Source of the DNA: Marinobacter litoralis
GTDB taxonomy: Bacteria > Pseudomonadota > Gammaproteobacteria > Pseudomonadales > Oleiphilaceae
Length of the DNA stretch: 64,000 nucleotides
NCBI RefSeq assembly: GCF_003336705.1
Contig: NZ_QMDL01000005.1
Location: 1 to 64,000, forward strand
Direction: 5' to 3'
The translations under genes were made by a program, and so were the position numbers. Shown in pieces: positions 21,875-33,396 of this stretch. Numbering within the stretch: the stretch's first letter is position 1; each line of letters starts with the position of its first letter. The notes beneath the pieces were generated by a model. The model was not told where the DNA came from. It saw only the letters and a program-made list of their open reading frames with translations, and did no database searches.

Positions 21875-23980
21875 GTGGCACGCAAAACACCGATTAAACG
21901 TTACAGAAACATTGGTATCTGTGCGCACGTTGATGCGGGCAAGACCACCACGACCGAACGTATTCTTTACTATACGGGTCGTAGCCATAAGATGGGTGAG
22001 ACCCACGATGGCGCGTCTACCACTGACTGGATGGAGCAAGAGCAGGAGCGTGGTATTACCATCACCTCTGCCGCTGTTACGACATTCTGGCAGGGCATGG
22101 ACAAGCAGTTTGATGAGCACCGCGTAAACATCATCGACACCCCGGGCCACGTTGACTTCACTATCGAAGTTGAGCGTTCCCTGCGTGTACTCGATGGTGC
22201 TGTCGTTGTGTTCTGTGGTTCTTCTGGTGTTGAGCCTCAGTCTGAGACTGTTTGGCGTCAGGCGAACAAGTACGAAGTACCTCGCATGGTTTTCGTGAAC
22301 AAGATGGACCGTGCCGGCGCAGATTTCTTGCGCGTTGTCGAGCAAATTAAAGCTCGTCTTGGTGCGACTCCTGTGCCTCTTCAGTTGCCGATCGGTGCCG
22401 AAGATCAGTTCGCGGGCGTTGTGGATCTGCTGCGCAACAAGGCGATCTACTGGAGCGACGACGATCTGGGTATGACCTATCAGGAGGGCGAAGTTCCTGC
22501 CGATATGGTTGACCAGGTTCAAGAATACCGCGAAGCGTTGATTGAAGCAGCTGCTGAAGCCAACGAAGAGTACATGGACAAGTATCTCGAGGGTGGCGAG
22601 CTTACCCTGGAAGAGATCAAGGCGGGCTTGCGTGCTCGTACTCTGGCCAACGAAATCGTTCTGGCTTGCTGTGGTTCTGCATTTAAGAACAAGGGTGTTC
22701 CTGCGGTTCTGGATGCGGTTATCGAATATCTGCCGGCTCCCGACGAAGTTCGTGCGATTCGTGGTGAAGTTGACGAAGACGGTACCGAGGAAACTCGTCC
22801 GGTTGACGACAACGCACCGTTCGCCGCTCTGGCGTTCAAGATTGCAACTGACCCGTTCGTAGGTGCTCTGACCTTCTTCCGTGTCTACTCCGGTAAGCTT
22901 GAATCCGGTAACTCCGTATTCAACTCCGTAAAAGGCAAGAAAGAGCGTGTGGGCCGTATGGTTCAGATGCATGCCAACGATCGTGAAGAGATCAAAGAAG
23001 TTCTGGCGGGCGACATCGCTGCTGCGATCGGCCTTAAGAACGTAACGACGGGTGATACCCTGTGCGACGAGAACCACAAGATCATTCTTGAGCGCATGGA
23101 ATTCCCTGAGCCGGTTATCTCTGTAGCTGTTGAGCCGAAGTCAAAGGCTGACCAAGAGAAGATGGGTGTTGCTTTGGGTAAATTGGCCCAGGAAGATCCT
23201 TCGTTCCGTGTTCGTACTGACGAAGAGTCTGGTCAGACCATCATCTCCGGTATGGGTGAGCTTCACCTGGATATCATCGTTGATCGTATGCGTCGCGAGT
23301 TCAAGGTAGAGGCGAACATTGGTAAGCCTCAGGTTGCCTACCGCGAGTGCATTCGTAAGCCGGTTGATGTCGAAGGTAAGTTTGTTCGTCAGTCTGGTGG
23401 TCGTGGTCAGTACGGTCACGTCAAGATCAAGCTTGAGCCGCTTCCGTTGGATGATGAAGATGGCGAAAACTTTATCTTTGTGAACGAAATCGTTGGTGGT
23501 GTTGTTCCTAAGGAATACATTCCGGCTGTACAGCAGGGTATTTCCGAGCAGATGCAGAATGGTTGTCTAGCTGGCTACCCTCTGCTGCGCATCAAGGCGA
23601 CCCTGTATGACGGTTCGTATCACGATGTTGACTCCAACGAAATGGCCTTTAAGGTTGCCGGTTCCATGGCAATGAAGAAGGGTGCACTGGAAGCCAATCC
23701 TGCGCTTCTGGAGCCGATCATGAAAGTTGAAGTTGTCAGCCCTGAGGAGTACATGGGTGACGTCGTCGGTGACTTGAACCGTCGTCGTGGTCTGATCCAG
23801 GGTATGGATGACGGCCCTGCGGGCAAGATCATCCGCGCTGAAGTTCCGTTGTCGGAAATGTTTGGTTACGCCACTGATCTGCGTTCAGCGACACAGGGTC
23901 GGGCGTCTTATGCGATGGAGTTCTCCCGTTATATGGAAGCTCCTTCGAACATTGCCGAAGCGATCATTAAAAAGGGTTGA
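21875..23980 (+). CDS. fusA: Elongation factor G
   Basis: 701 residues from GTG 21875, 18 nt after rpsG, with CCGAGG upstream. EF-G drives translocation and, with RRF, ribosome recycling. G-domain motifs: AHVDAGKTT (about residues 16-24), DTPGHVDF (about 88-95), NKMDRAGAD (about 142-150). Domains II-V follow; domain IV has the [10 protein letters not shown] segment (about 508-517) that reaches the decoding site. Length is normal. Confidence 0.98.
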   Translation: MARKTPIKRYRNIGICAHVDAGKTTTTERILYYTGRSHKMGETHDGASTTDWMEQEQERGITITSAAVTTFWQGMDKQFDEHRVNIIDTPGHVDFTIEVERSLRVLDGAVVVFCGSSGVEPQSETVWRQANKYEVPRMVFVNKMDRAGADFLRVVEQIKARLGATPVPLQLPIGAEDQFAGVVDLLRNKAIYWSDDDLGMTYQEGEVPADMVDQVQEYREALIEAAAEANEEYMDKYLEGGELTLEEIKAGLRARTLANEIVLACCGSAFKNKGVPAVLDAVIEYLPAPDEVRAIRGEVDEDGTEETRPVDDNAPFAALAFKIATDPFVGALTFFRVYSGKLESGNSVFNSVKGKKERVGRMVQMHANDREEIKEVLAGDIAAAIGLKNVTTGDTLCDENHKIILERMEFPEPVISVAVEPKSKADQEKMGVALGKLAQEDPSFRVRTDEESGQTIISGMGELHLDIIVDRMRREFKVEANIGKPQVAYRECIRKPVDVEGKFVRQSGGRGQYGHVKIKLEPLPLDDEDGENFIFVNEIVGGVVPKEYIPAVQQGISEQMQNGCLAGYPLLRIKATLYDGSYHDVDSNEMAFKVAGSMAMKKGALEANPALLEPIMKVEVVSPEEYMGDVVGDLNRRRGLIQGMDDGPAGKIIRAEVPLSEMFGYATDLRSATQGRASYAMEFSRYMEAPSNIAEAIIKKG

Positions 23981-24015
23981 TCCCCAGGACTTAAGAAACA
24001 GGAAGAGGTGTAACC

Positions 24016-25212
<1,197 letters not shown>

Positions 25213-25230
25213 TACGCTCGGTTGATCAGG

Positions 25231-25262
25231 AAAAAGGGGCTGAAAGTTATCAGCCCCTTTTT
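25231..25262 (+). terminator. Rho-independent terminator of the str operon
   Basis: The stem AAAAAGGGGCTGA / TCAGCCCCTTTTT has a short AAGTTA-type loop and a T-run. It is strong and lies 19 nt after the tufA stop. Confidence 0.92.
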
Positions 25263-25283
25263 CTGTTTAGGTCGCAAAGCTAT

Positions 25284-25323
25284 CCCAACCGTGTCAACTG
25301 CTTCGGCAGTTGACACGGTTGGG
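25284..25323. repeat. 18-bp perfect inverted repeat with TTCG loop at the S10 promoter
   Basis: CCCAACCGTGTCAACTGC (25284-25301) is exactly complementary to GCAGTTGACACGGTTGGG (25306-25323), with TTCG as the 4-nt loop. The right arm contains the -35 box of the S10 promoter. No T-run follows, so it is not a normal terminator. As RNA read from upstream it would make a very stable C(UUCG)G-capped hairpin; as DNA it could be an operator. Confidence 0.9.
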
Positions 25324-25338
25324 TATTATGCATACAAT
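25310..25338 (+). promoter_or_regulatory. Promoter of the S10 ribosomal protein operon
   Basis: Consensus TTGACA (25310-25315) and near-consensus TACAAT (25333-25338) have an optimal 17-nt spacer. Transcription should start near 25345, leaving a leader of only about 55 nt before rpsJ. Confidence 0.88.
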
Positions 25339-25399
25339 GCGGCTCCTTTTTTTGAAGGTCGGCTAACTAGTAGCTGCTACGAGTGGAGTTTGGTGCATC

Positions 25400-25711
25400 A
25401 TGCAAAGCCAAAAAATTCGAATCCGGTTGAAGGCGTTTGATTATCGCCTTATCGACCAGTCCACGCAGGAGATCGTCGATACCGCTAAGCGGACCGGCGC
25501 TCAAGTTCGTGGTCCTATTCCTCTGCCGACGCGGAAGGAAAAGTACACGATACTGGTATCCCCGCACGTCAACAAAGACGCGCGAGATCAGTATGAAATT
25601 GGTACGCACAAGCGTTTGCTCGACATTGTTGAGCCTACGGAAAAGACAGTGGATGCTCTGATGAAGTTGGACCTGGCAGCAGGTGTAGACGTTCAGATCA
25701 GCCTCGGCTAA
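25400..25711 (+). CDS. rpsJ: 30S ribosomal protein S10 / NusE
   Basis: 103 residues. S10 is a 30S head protein and, as NusE, joins NusB/NusG antitermination complexes. The N-terminal [13 protein letters not shown] (about residues 5-17), [19 protein letters not shown] (about 33-51) and the family loop [10 protein letters not shown] (about 55-64) are conserved. First gene of the S10 operon; GTGGAG lies upstream of ATG 25400. Confidence 0.98.
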   Translation: MQSQKIRIRLKAFDYRLIDQSTQEIVDTAKRTGAQVRGPIPLPTRKEKYTILVSPHVNKDARDQYEIGTHKRLLDIVEPTEKTVDALMKLDLAAGVDVQISLG

Positions 25712-25786
25712 TACCTTTTGGTATTAGAGTGTGTAACTGTCATAGGCCATAGAGGGTGCGAGCCCCGTACACTTAAGAGGTGAAAC

Positions 25787-26425
25787 ATGGCAATTGGTGT
25801 TGTCGGTCGTAAGGCCGGTATGACCCGTATTTTTACGGAAGATGGGCAGGCTCTGCCTGTTACAGTAATCGAGGTTGAACCCAACCGGATTACCCAACTC
25901 AAAACTCTCGAAAACGACGGCTACCGTGCAGTTCAGGTAACCGTAGGTTCTCGTCGTTCCTCCCGTGTTACTAAGGCGGAAGCAGGTCACTACGCGAAAG
26001 CTGGCGTTGAAGCCGGTCGTGGTTCCTGGGAATTCCGTTTGGCAGATGGTGAAGGTGAAGAGCTGGCCGCTGGCGGCGAGCTAACTGTCTCTGTATTCGA
26101 AGACGGTCAGGTGGTTGATGCCACTGGTCGCTCCAAGGGTAAGGGCTTCCAGGGCGGTGTTAAGCGCTGGAACTTCTCCATGCAGGATGCTACCCACGGT
26201 AACTCCCTTTCTCACCGTGCTCCGGGTTCCATTGGTCAAAACCAGACTCCGGGTAAGGTATTCAAGGGTAAAAAGATGGCCGGTCAGATGGGTAATGCGC
26301 AGGTTACTGTGCAGAACCTCAAGATTGTCCGTGTCGATGCCGAGCGCAACCTGCTGCTAGTAAGTGGTGCCGTACCCGGCGCAACTGGCGGCGATGTTGT
26401 CATCAAGCCTGCAGTCAAAGCCTGA
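25787..26425 (+). CDS. rplC: 50S ribosomal protein L3
   Basis: 212 residues. L3 nucleates 50S assembly, and its long extension reaches the peptidyl transferase centre. Conserved [13 protein letters not shown] (about 3-15), [17 protein letters not shown] (about 109-125) and the [21 protein letters not shown] loop region (about 147-167) are present. In enterics a Gln in this region is methylated by PrmB. It follows rpsJ by 75 nt. Confidence 0.98.
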   Translation: MAIGVVGRKAGMTRIFTEDGQALPVTVIEVEPNRITQLKTLENDGYRAVQVTVGSRRSSRVTKAEAGHYAKAGVEAGRGSWEFRLADGEGEELAAGGELTVSVFEDGQVVDATGRSKGKGFQGGVKRWNFSMQDATHGNSLSHRAPGSIGQNQTPGKVFKGKKMAGQMGNAQVTVQNLKIVRVDAERNLLLVSGAVPGATGGDVVIKPAVKA

Positions 26426-26436
26426 GGAGCGGTTCG

Positions 26437-27042
26437 ATGGAATTGACAATTACTGGTAGTGGCAAGGGAATTTCTGTTTCCGATGCTGCGTTTGCCAAAG
26501 ATTTTAACGAAGCTCTGGTTCACCAGGTGGTTACTGCATATATGGCAGCTGGCCGTCAGGGTACCAAGGCTCAGAAGACACGTTCTGAAGTCAGAGGTGG
26601 TGGTAAGAAGCCTTGGCGTCAAAAAGGTACCGGCCGCGCGCGTGCGGGTACTATTCGTAGCCCGATCTGGCGTTCAGGTGGCGTAACATTCGCTGCCAAG
26701 CCTCGCGACTTTGAACAGAAAGTTAACCGTAAGATGTACCGTGCGGCCATGTGCTCGATCCTTTCCGAGCTGGTTCGTCAGGAACGTCTGGTAGTGGTTG
26801 ACGAGATCAGCGTCGATACTCCTAAAACCAAGGTGTTCACAGCGAAATTGGCGGACCTGGGTGTTTCTAATGCCCTGATTCTGTCAGAGACCGTTGAGCA
26901 GAACCTGCACCTTGCTTCTCGCAATATCCCTCACGTGGACGTTCGCGATGTGGCAGGTCTGGACCCTGTTAGCCTGGTTGCCTACGAGAAGGTCGTGGTC
27001 ACTGTTCCCGCTCTGAAGAAGATCGAGGAGATGCTGGGATGA
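26437..27042 (+). CDS. rplD: 50S ribosomal protein L4
   Basis: 201 residues. L4 lines the nascent-peptide exit tunnel; its extended loop (about residues 44-98, including [19 protein letters not shown]) carries the sites where macrolide-resistance changes occur, and it appears wild type here. In E. coli L4 represses the S10 operon through the S10 leader; the leader here looks too short for that. The stop overlaps rplW by 4 nt. Confidence 0.98.
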   Translation: MELTITGSGKGISVSDAAFAKDFNEALVHQVVTAYMAAGRQGTKAQKTRSEVRGGGKKPWRQKGTGRARAGTIRSPIWRSGGVTFAAKPRDFEQKVNRKMYRAAMCSILSELVRQERLVVVDEISVDTPKTKVFTAKLADLGVSNALILSETVEQNLHLASRNIPHVDVRDVAGLDPVSLVAYEKVVVTVPALKKIEEMLG

Positions 27043-27332
27043 ATCAGGAACGTATTTACAAGGTCCTGCTTGGACCGCTCGTATCAGAAAAAGCTTCTCG
27101 CGTAGCGGAGCACGGCCAGGTGGTTTTTCGTGTTGCCCCTGATGCGACCAAGCCCGAGATCAAGAAAGCCGTTGAGCAGTTGTTCAACGTCACCGTAGAA
27201 GGTGTTCAGGTTCTGAACCGTAAGGGTAAGCTTAAGCGCACTATCCGCGGGTTCGGCAAGCGTAATGACATTCGTAAGGCTTACGTTAAGCTGGCAGAAG
27301 GTCAGGACATCGATTTTCTGGATGTGGAATAA
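27039..27332 (+). CDS. rplW: 50S ribosomal protein L23
   Basis: 97 residues. ATG 27039 overlaps the rplD stop (ATGA). L23 sits at the tunnel exit and docks trigger factor and SRP. The N-terminal [15 protein letters not shown] and [16 protein letters not shown] core ([16 protein letters not shown], about 48-63) are family marks. Confidence 0.98.
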   Translation: MNQERIYKVLLGPLVSEKASRVAEHGQVVFRVAPDATKPEIKKAVEQLFNVTVEGVQVLNRKGKLKRTIRGFGKRNDIRKAYVKLAEGQDIDFLDVE

Positions 27333-27349
27333 GGTAAAGGGGTCGTAAT

Positions 27350-28177
27350 ATGCCGATCGTCAAGACCAAACCAACATCTGCCGGACGCCGTCACGTTGTA
27401 AAGCTTTACAACCCGGATTTGCACAAAGGGCGCCCATACCAGTCGTTGGTAGAAGCACAGAGTAAGACTGGTGGCCGTAATAATAATGGCCGTATTACCA
27501 GTCGTCACATTGGTGGTGGTCACAAGCAGCACTACCGTGTAATCGATTTTAAACGGACTAAAGATGGTATCCCGGCGGTTATTGAACGCTTGGAATACGA
27601 TCCTAACCGTTCAGCGCACATTGCGTTGGTCAAGTATGCCGATGGCGAGCGTCGTTACATCATCGCTCCTAAAGGTATGAAGGCTGGCGATCCTGTGCGC
27701 TCCGGCGTCGACGCGCCGATTAAAGTGGGTTCTACTTTGCCGCTCCGGAATATTCCGGTTGGTTCTGTGATTCACTGCGTCGAACTCAAGCCTGGCAAAG
27801 GTGCTCAGCTGGCTCGCTCTGCGGGCGCATCCGTACAGCTGGTTGCAAGGGAAGGGGCTTACGCCACTATCCGCCTGCGTTCAGGTGAAATGCGTAAGGT
27901 GCTTGTAGATTGTCGCGCCACGTTGGGTGAAGTTTCCAACAGTGAGCACAGTCTGAAGCAGCTTGGTAAAGCGGGTGCATCACGTTGGCGCGGTAAACGT
28001 CCAACAGTACGTGGTGTTGCTATGAACCCAGTTGACCACCCGCATGGTGGTGGTGAAGGGCGTACCTCTGGTGGACGTCACCCGGTTACTCCGTGGGGTG
28101 TTCCGACCAAAGGGCATAAGACTCGTAAGAACAAACGTACTGATAAGATGATAGTACGTCGTCGTTCGGCCAAGTAA
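27350..28177 (+). CDS. rplB: 50S ribosomal protein L2
   Basis: 275 residues. L2 is needed for subunit association and is close to the peptidyl transferase centre. The C-terminal [17 protein letters not shown] segment (about residues 222-238) holds the conserved His implicated in activity. [19 protein letters not shown] (about 42-60) marks the N-terminal domain. It is 17 nt after rplW. Confidence 0.98.
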   Translation: MPIVKTKPTSAGRRHVVKLYNPDLHKGRPYQSLVEAQSKTGGRNNNGRITSRHIGGGHKQHYRVIDFKRTKDGIPAVIERLEYDPNRSAHIALVKYADGERRYIIAPKGMKAGDPVRSGVDAPIKVGSTLPLRNIPVGSVIHCVELKPGKGAQLARSAGASVQLVAREGAYATIRLRSGEMRKVLVDCRATLGEVSNSEHSLKQLGKAGASRWRGKRPTVRGVAMNPVDHPHGGGEGRTSGGRHPVTPWGVPTKGHKTRKNKRTDKMIVRRRSAK

Positions 28178-28200
28178 ACGACTACATAGAGGTAATTGCT

Positions 28201-28476
28201 GTGCCACGTTCTTTAAAGAAAGGTCCTTTTATAGACCTGCATCTGTTGAAGAAGGTCGAGGCAGCTCTGGAAAAAAGCGACAAGCGTCCAATTAAAACCT
28301 GGTCCCGCCGGTCGACAATTTTCCCAGAGATGGTAGGCCTGACCATTGCAGTCCACAACGGCAAGCAGCACGTGCCGGTTTATGTCACCGAAGATATGGT
28401 AGGACATAAGCTGGGTGAGTTCGCGGCAACGCGTACTTATCGTGGTCATGCGGCCGACAAGAAAGCTAAACGCTGA
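28201..28476 (+). CDS. rpsS: 30S ribosomal protein S19
   Basis: 91 residues from GTG 28201 (GAGGTAATT upstream). S19 forms a head complex with S13 and contacts the A-site finger. [14 protein letters not shown] at the start, the [16 protein letters not shown] segment (about 31-46) and [13 protein letters not shown] (about 71-83) are conserved. Confidence 0.98.
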   Translation: MPRSLKKGPFIDLHLLKKVEAALEKSDKRPIKTWSRRSTIFPEMVGLTIAVHNGKQHVPVYVTEDMVGHKLGEFAATRTYRGHAADKKAKR

Positions 28477-28492
28477 TCCTGAGGTAATAGAA

Positions 28493-28825
28493 ATGGAAGT
28501 AGCAGCCAAGTATAAGGGCGCTCGCCTCTCAGCTCAGAAAGCGCGTCTTGTCGCTGACCAAGTACGCGGCAAGGCTGTTGAGGACGCCCTGAATATTCTG
28601 ACTTTCAGCCCGAAGAAGGCGGCTGGTGTGATCAAGAAAGCTCTTGAATCTGCCATCGCTAACGCTGAGCACAACGAAGGTCTGGACGTTGATGATCTGC
28701 GGGTCTCCACTGTAATGGTGGATGAAGGCCCAACGCTCAAGCGAATCAAAGCTCGAGCCAAGGGGCGCGCTGACCGTATTATGAAGCGCACCTGTCATAT
28801 CACCGTCAAGGTCGCCGACAAGTAG
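28493..28825 (+). CDS. rplV: 50S ribosomal protein L22
   Basis: 110 residues from ATG 28493, with GAGGTAATAG upstream; the longer frame overlaps rpsS and is not the start. L22 lines the exit tunnel with L4. [17 protein letters not shown] near the N-terminus and the beta-hairpin [18 protein letters not shown] (about 79-96) that reaches the tunnel constriction are intact. Confidence 0.97.
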   Translation: MEVAAKYKGARLSAQKARLVADQVRGKAVEDALNILTFSPKKAAGVIKKALESAIANAEHNEGLDVDDLRVSTVMVDEGPTLKRIKARAKGRADRIMKRTCHITVKVADK

Positions 28826-28836
28826 GAGATGCTCAG

Positions 28837-29520
28837 ATGGGTCATAAAGTAAATCCGACCGGCATACGCCTGGGTGTGATTAAAGAGCACAACTCAGTTT
28901 GGTACGCCGACAAAAAGGACTACGCGAAAAACCTGTTGAATGATATTCAGGTTCGCGAGTTCCTCGACAAGCGTCTGGTTAAGGCGTCTGTCAGCAAGAT
29001 CGTGATCGAGCGCCCTGCTCAGAACGCCCGGATCACGATCCATACCGCCCGTCCCGGTATTGTTATCGGTAAGAAGGGTGAAGATGTTGATCGTCTGCGT
29101 CGTGAAGTTAGCGACATGATGGGTGTGCCTGTGCACATCAACATCGAAGAAGTCCGCAAGCCGGACCTGGATGCCCGCCTGGTAGCGCAAAACGTTGCCG
29201 GACAGCTTGAGCGTCGTGTGATGTTCCGTCGCGCTATGAAGCGTGCCGTTCAAAACGCTATGCGTCAGGGTGCCAAGGGTATCAAGATTCAGGTTGGTGG
29301 TCGTCTTGGGGGTGCTGAAATCGCACGTTCCGAGTGGTATCGCGAAGGTCGTGTTCCTCTGCACACACTGCGTGCAGATATTGATTACGCAACCTATGAA
29401 GCGCACACCACTTACGGCGTTATCGGCGTGAAGGTATGGATCTTCAAAGGTGAGATTCTTGGTGGTATGGAACAGGTCCGTGCTGACAAGAAAGCCTCTG
29501 GGAAGAAAGGTTCTAAGTAA
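28837..29520 (+). CDS. rpsC: 30S ribosomal protein S3
   Basis: 227 residues. S3 lies at the mRNA entry channel and has helicase-related function with S4 and S5. The KH domain shows the GXXG loop in [13 protein letters not shown] (about residues 75-87). The C-terminal domain ([27 protein letters not shown]) is standard. It follows rplV by 11 nt. Confidence 0.98.
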   Translation: MGHKVNPTGIRLGVIKEHNSVWYADKKDYAKNLLNDIQVREFLDKRLVKASVSKIVIERPAQNARITIHTARPGIVIGKKGEDVDRLRREVSDMMGVPVHINIEEVRKPDLDARLVAQNVAGQLERRVMFRRAMKRAVQNAMRQGAKGIKIQVGGRLGGAEIARSEWYREGRVPLHTLRADIDYATYEAHTTYGVIGVKVWIFKGEILGGMEQVRADKKASGKKGSK

Positions 29521-29532
29521 AGGGGCACTCTT

Positions 29533-29946
29533 ATGCTGCAACCAAAACGCACCAAATTTCGCAAGGTAATGAAAGGCCGTAACACCGGTCTTGCTCAGCG
29601 AGCTACTAAGGTGAGCTTCGGTGAATACGGATTGAAAGCGACAACCCGTGGACGTATAACTGCGCGTCAGATTGAGGCAGCGCGTCGTACCATGACTCGT
29701 AAGATCAAGAGGGGCGGTAAGATCTGGATTCGGGTTTTCCCGGATAAGCCGATCACCGGTAAGCCGCTCGAAGTTCGAATGGGTAAAGGTAAGGGTTCTG
29801 TCGAGTATTGGGTGGCTGAAATTCAGCCAGGCCGCATGCTCTACGAAATGGAAGGTGTTTCCGAGGAATTGGCTCGGGAAGCCTTTACATTGGCAGCGGC
29901 CAAACTGCCTGTACAGACCACCTTTGTAACGAGGACGGTGATGTGA
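29533..29946 (+). CDS. rplP: 50S ribosomal protein L16
   Basis: 137 residues. L16 contacts the A-site tRNA elbow and is a late assembly protein. [11 protein letters not shown] at the start, [17 protein letters not shown] (about 44-60), and the [18 protein letters not shown] loop (about 82-99) with the Arg that YcfD-type enzymes hydroxylate in enterics are present. The stop overlaps rpmC in ATGTGATG. Confidence 0.98.
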   Translation: MLQPKRTKFRKVMKGRNTGLAQRATKVSFGEYGLKATTRGRITARQIEAARRTMTRKIKRGGKIWIRVFPDKPITGKPLEVRMGKGKGSVEYWVAEIQPGRMLYEMEGVSEELAREAFTLAAAKLPVQTTFVTRTVM

Positions 29947-30137
29947 TGAAAGCAACAGAGCTGCGTGAAAAGTCCGTTGAGGAGCTGAACAGCGAGCTGA
30001 TCAACCTCCTGAAGGAGCAGTTCAACCTGCGTATGCGTAAAGCGACAGGTCAGCTGAATCAGTCTCATCTCCTCGGCAACGTGAAACGCGACATTGCGCG
30101 CGTTAAAACGGTAATGAATGAAAAGGCAGGACAGTGA
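29946..30137 (+). CDS. rpmC: 50S ribosomal protein L29
   Basis: 63 residues from ATG 29946, sharing one base with the rplP stop. This two-helix protein lies near the tunnel exit beside L23. Family marks are [15 protein letters not shown] and the [28 protein letters not shown] type C-terminus. rpsQ follows 1 nt later. Confidence 0.97.
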   Translation: MKATELREKSVEELNSELINLLKEQFNLRMRKATGQLNQSHLLGNVKRDIARVKTVMNEKAGQ

Positions 30138-30138
30138 C

Positions 30139-30405
30139 ATGACCGAAGCTACCCAAACTGCCAGAACTCTGAGCGGGAAGGTCGTGAGCAACAAGATGGA
30201 CAAGTCCATCGTGGTCCTGGTTGAGCGTCAGGTGAAACACCCTCTGTACGGTAAGTACATGAAGCGTTCAACCAAGATCCATGCGCACGATGAAAGCAAT
30301 CAGTGCAACATCGGCGACACCGTAACCATCGAGGAAACCCGTCCGGTCTCCAAGACTAAGAGCTGGGCTCTGGTTGAGGTCACCGAACGCGCTTCCAAGG
30401 TGTAA
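30139..30405 (+). CDS. rpsQ: 30S ribosomal protein S17
   Basis: 88 residues from ATG 30139. S17 is an early-binding OB-fold protein of the 30S body. [37 protein letters not shown] and the [18 protein letters not shown] core are conserved. The longer frame from 30118 lies inside rpmC. Confidence 0.97.
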   Translation: MTEATQTARTLSGKVVSNKMDKSIVVLVERQVKHPLYGKYMKRSTKIHAHDESNQCNIGDTVTIEETRPVSKTKSWALVEVTERASKV

Positions 30406-30423
30406 TTCGCCCGGAGAACAACC

Positions 30424-30792
30424 ATGATTCAGACTCAAACAATGCTTGAAGTCGCGGATAACAGCGGTGCACGTCAAGTTATGTGTATCAAGGTCCTGGG
30501 CGGATCTCACCGGCGTTATGCCAGCGTTGGGGATATCATTAAGGTAACCGTTAAGGAAGCCATCCCACGCGGCAAGGTGAAGAAAGGCCAGGTCCTTAAG
30601 GCTGTTGTAGTACGTACCCGTAAGGGTGTGCGTCGTCCAGACGGTTCTTTGATCCGTTTTGACGGTAACGCGGCGGTACTTCTGAACACTCAGGACGCGC
30701 CCATTGGTACCCGTATCTTCGGACCGGTTACTCGTGAGCTGCGAAACGAAAAGTTCATGAAGATTATCTCACTGGCACCCGAAGTACTTTAA
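30424..30792 (+). CDS. rplN: 50S ribosomal protein L14
   Basis: 122 residues, first gene of the spc part of the cluster. L14 lies at the subunit interface and is the target of the silencing factor Rsf[18 protein letters not shown] at the start, the [23 protein letters not shown] segment and the [11 protein letters not shown] end are conserved. There is only an 18-nt gap from rpsQ and no promoter visible, so S10 and spc genes are probably one transcript. Confidence 0.98.
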   Translation: MIQTQTMLEVADNSGARQVMCIKVLGGSHRRYASVGDIIKVTVKEAIPRGKVKKGQVLKAVVVRTRKGVRRPDGSLIRFDGNAAVLLNTQDAPIGTRIFGPVTRELRNEKFMKIISLAPEVL

Positions 30793-30809
30793 AGGACCAG
30801 AGGCCGGTT

Positions 30810-31130
30810 ATGAAAAAGATTAAACGAGATGACGAAGTAATCGTCACCGCGGGGAAAGACAAAGAGAAACGTGGTAAAGTCCTGAAGGTTCAGGACGATG
30901 GTCGCGTGATTGTTTCTGGGATCAACATGATCAAGAAGCACACAAAGCCTAACCCGATGCTCGGCACCCCAGGTGGTATCGTCGAAAAAGAAGCGCCTAT
31001 CCAGGCTTCCAACGTGGCTATTTTTAATCCGCAGACCGGCAAAGCCGATCGTGTTGGCTTCCAGATCAAGGAAGACGGCACTAAAGTGCGGATCTTCAAG
31101 TCCACGAAAGAACCTGTCGATAACCAGTAA
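30810..31130 (+). CDS. rplX: 50S ribosomal protein L24
   Basis: 106 residues. L24 is one of the two 50S assembly initiators. It contains a KOW motif ([21 protein letters not shown], about residues 6-26) and the [13 protein letters not shown] loop that projects near the tunnel exit. Length is within 2 residues of E. coli. Confidence 0.97.
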   Translation: MKKIKRDDEVIVTAGKDKEKRGKVLKVQDDGRVIVSGINMIKKHTKPNPMLGTPGGIVEKEAPIQASNVAIFNPQTGKADRVGFQIKEDGTKVRIFKSTKEPVDNQ

Positions 31131-31145
31131 GCGGTGGTGGTTACG

Positions 31146-31685
31146 ATGCTTAACATGAAAGAGCAGTATTCAAAGGAAGTGGTACCCGCCCTGCAGAAAG
31201 AGTTCGGCTACAAGAACGTTATGCAGGTTCCGCGTATCGAAAAAATCACCCTGAACATGGGTGTCGGTGAAGCTGTTGGTGACAAGAAACTGATTGAGAA
31301 TGCCGTCGCGGATCTTGAGCGTCTGGCTGGTCAAAAAGTTGTTGTGACCAAAGCAAGAAAATCTGTAGCGGGCTTTAAAATCCGTGAAGGTTGGCCGATT
31401 GGTTGTAAAGTGACCCTGCGCGGTGAGCGCATGTGGGATTTCTTTGATCGCCTGGTGCACATTGCGGTTCCCCGCATTCGTGACTTCCGTGGCCTCAATC
31501 CGAAATCCTTCGACGGTCGCGGTAACTACAGCATGGGTGTGCGTGAGCAGATCATCTTCCCAGAGATCGAGTACGACAAGGTCGACAAGGTCCGCGGGTT
31601 GGATATCACCATCACTACCTCTGCCGATACCGACGACGAAGGTCGCGAACTGTTGAAAGCCTTCGGCTTTCCGTTCAAGAAATAA
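31146..31685 (+). CDS. rplE: 50S ribosomal protein L5
   Basis: 179 residues from ATG 31146, chosen because it aligns exactly with the usual 179-residue family length; GTG 31134 and ATG 31155 are other in-frame starts. L5 binds 5S rRNA and contacts P-site t[48 protein letters not shown] and the [15 protein letters not shown] segment are conserved. Confidence 0.96.
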   Translation: MLNMKEQYSKEVVPALQKEFGYKNVMQVPRIEKITLNMGVGEAVGDKKLIENAVADLERLAGQKVVVTKARKSVAGFKIREGWPIGCKVTLRGERMWDFFDRLVHIAVPRIRDFRGLNPKSFDGRGNYSMGVREQIIFPEIEYDKVDKVRGLDITITTSADTDDEGRELLKAFGFPFKK

Positions 31686-31697
31686 GGAACGAGTGAC

Positions 31698-32003
31698 ATG
31701 GCTAAGGTTTCAATGAAAAACCGTGAGCTGAAGCGCGAGCAGACTGTGGCTAAATACGCAGCCAAGCGCGCCGAGCTCAAGGCGATTATCAAAAACCCTA
31801 ATACCAGCGACGAAGAGCGTTGGGACGCACAGATGAAGCTGCAGCAGCAGCCTCGCAATGCGAGCCCTTCACGTCTTCGGAATCGTTGCCAGGTGACTGG
31901 TCGTCCTCACGGCGTTCTGCGCAAGTTCGAACTTTCACGGATTAAACTCCGCGAATACGGCATGCGCGGTGACGTTCCAGGGCTGACCAAGGCTAGCTGG
32001 TAA
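31698..32003 (+). CDS. rpsN: 30S ribosomal protein S14 (zinc-free form)
   Basis: 101 residues, the long C-minus type: the short zinc-binding CxxC...CxxC pattern is missing, so no zinc is expected. The C-terminal [21 protein letters not shown] and [17 protein letters not shown] are standard. S14 is a late-binding 30S head protein. Confidence 0.98.
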   Translation: MAKVSMKNRELKREQTVAKYAAKRAELKAIIKNPNTSDEERWDAQMKLQQQPRNASPSRLRNRCQVTGRPHGVLRKFELSRIKLREYGMRGDVPGLTKASW

Positions 32004-32091
32004 GACAGGCATCCTGACTTCGGTCAGGAGCCCGTTGGTAAGCGGTGCGGCGCGCCGCTGCACAACTAAAAAGATCAGGAGACTCATTGTA

Positions 32092-32484
32092 ATGAGTATG
32101 CAAGATACGCTTGCGGATATGTTTACCCGTATTCGTAATGCTCAGATGGCACAGAAGGCCGATGTGGTCATGCCGTCTTCCAAAATGAAAATCTCCGTGG
32201 CCCAAGTTCTGAAGGACGAAGGTTACGTTGGAGAATTTTCCGTTTCAGCTGATGCCAAGCCCCAGCTAACGATCAACCTGAAATACTTCGGCGGTAAGCC
32301 GGTTATTGAAGAGATCAAGCGGGTTAGTCGTCCGAGTCTGCGCCAGTACAAAGGCGCTGGGGAACTGCCGAAAGTATCCGGTGGTCTGGGAGTCGCGATT
32401 GTCTCAACGTCCAAGGGCGTTATGACAGACCGCGCCGCACGAGCTGCTGGCGTGGGTGGCGAAGTCATCTGCACCGTATTCTAG
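32092..32484 (+). CDS. rpsH: 30S ribosomal protein S8
   Basis: 130 residues from ATG 32092, preceded by CAGGAGA; the longer frame adds an unlikely basic leader. S8 organises the 30S central domain. In E. coli it represses the spc operon by binding mRNA near the L5 start. [18 protein letters not shown] at the start and the C-terminal [20 protein letters not shown] are family marks. Confidence 0.98.
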   Translation: MSMQDTLADMFTRIRNAQMAQKADVVMPSSKMKISVAQVLKDEGYVGEFSVSADAKPQLTINLKYFGGKPVIEEIKRVSRPSLRQYKGAGELPKVSGGLGVAIVSTSKGVMTDRAARAAGVGGEVICTVF

Positions 32485-32493
32485 GAGAATCAC

Positions 32494-33027
32494 ATGTCCA
32501 GGGTTGCCAATAATCCTGTCGTGCTGCCTTCCGGTGTTGAGGTTAAGCTGAACGGACAGGAAATTAATGTAAAGGGTGCCAAAGGTGCTCTTGAACTCAC
32601 CATTCACCAAGCGGTTGAAGTAAAGCAGGAAGACGGTCGTCTTCGCTTTGCAGCGCGCGATGGTGCTAAAAAGTCCCGCGCTCTTGCTGGTACTACTCGG
32701 GCGTTGGTTAACAATATGGTTAACGGCGTATCTACAGGCTGGGAGCGTAAGCTTCAGCTGGCAGGTGTAGGTTACCGTGCTCAGGCGCAAGGCAAAAAGC
32801 TCAATCTGACACTGGGTTTTTCCCACCCGGTCGAATACGAGCTGCCCGAGGGTGTTACCGCTGAAACTCCGTCTAACACGGAAGTCGTCATTCGCGGTAT
32901 CGACAAGCAACAGGTTGGCCAGGTCGCTGCAGACATTCGCGCGTTCCGTCCGCCCGAGCCTTATAAGGGCAAAGGTGTTCGTTATGCGGATGAGCAGGTA
33001 AGACGCAAAGAAGCCAAGAAGAAATAA
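32494..33027 (+). CDS. rplF: 50S ribosomal protein L6
   Basis: 177 residues. L6 lies near the sarcin-ricin loop and the factor-binding site. Two L6 repeats are visible; the C-terminal motif [19 protein letters not shown] is the family signature. It follows rpsH by 9 nt. Confidence 0.98.
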   Translation: MSRVANNPVVLPSGVEVKLNGQEINVKGAKGALELTIHQAVEVKQEDGRLRFAARDGAKKSRALAGTTRALVNNMVNGVSTGWERKLQLAGVGYRAQAQGKKLNLTLGFSHPVEYELPEGVTAETPSNTEVVIRGIDKQQVGQVAADIRAFRPPEPYKGKGVRYADEQVRRKEAKKK

Positions 33028-33036
33028 GGCGGGACT

Positions 33037-33384
33037 ATGAGCGCGAATAACGAAAGACTGCGTCGCGCACGTAAAGTGCGCATGAAAATTCGTGAGCTGG
33101 GTACTGACCGTCTGTGCGTTCACCGCACACCACGTCACATGTACGCCCAGGTTACAACTGCAGATGGCAGCAAAGTGCTGGCAACTGCCTCCACGTTGGA
33201 TAAGGAATTGCGCCAGGGTGCAACCGGTAACGTGGACGCCGCTAAAAAAGTCGGTCAGCTGATTGCTGAACGCGCTAAGGCGGCAGGCATTGAGAAGGTC
33301 GCATTTGACCGCTCAGGTTACCGTTATCACGGTCGCATTCAGGCTTTGGCCGACGGTGCTCGTGAAGCTGGCTTGCAATTCTAA
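33037..33384 (+). CDS. rplR: 50S ribosomal protein L18
   Basis: 115 residues. L18 binds 5S rRNA with L5 in the central protuberance. The basic N-terminus ([24 protein letters not shown]), [17 protein letters not shown], and [24 protein letters not shown] near the end are conserved. Confidence 0.98.
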   Translation: MSANNERLRRARKVRMKIRELGTDRLCVHRTPRHMYAQVTTADGSKVLATASTLDKELRQGATGNVDAAKKVGQLIAERAKAAGIEKVAFDRSGYRYHGRIQALADGAREAGLQF

Positions 33385-33396
33385 GAGGTGGAGAAG

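Noticed and set aside
25284..25323. The S10 palindrome as an intrinsic terminator of tufA
   Set aside because: No T-run follows, and a complete terminator is already present at 25231-25262.
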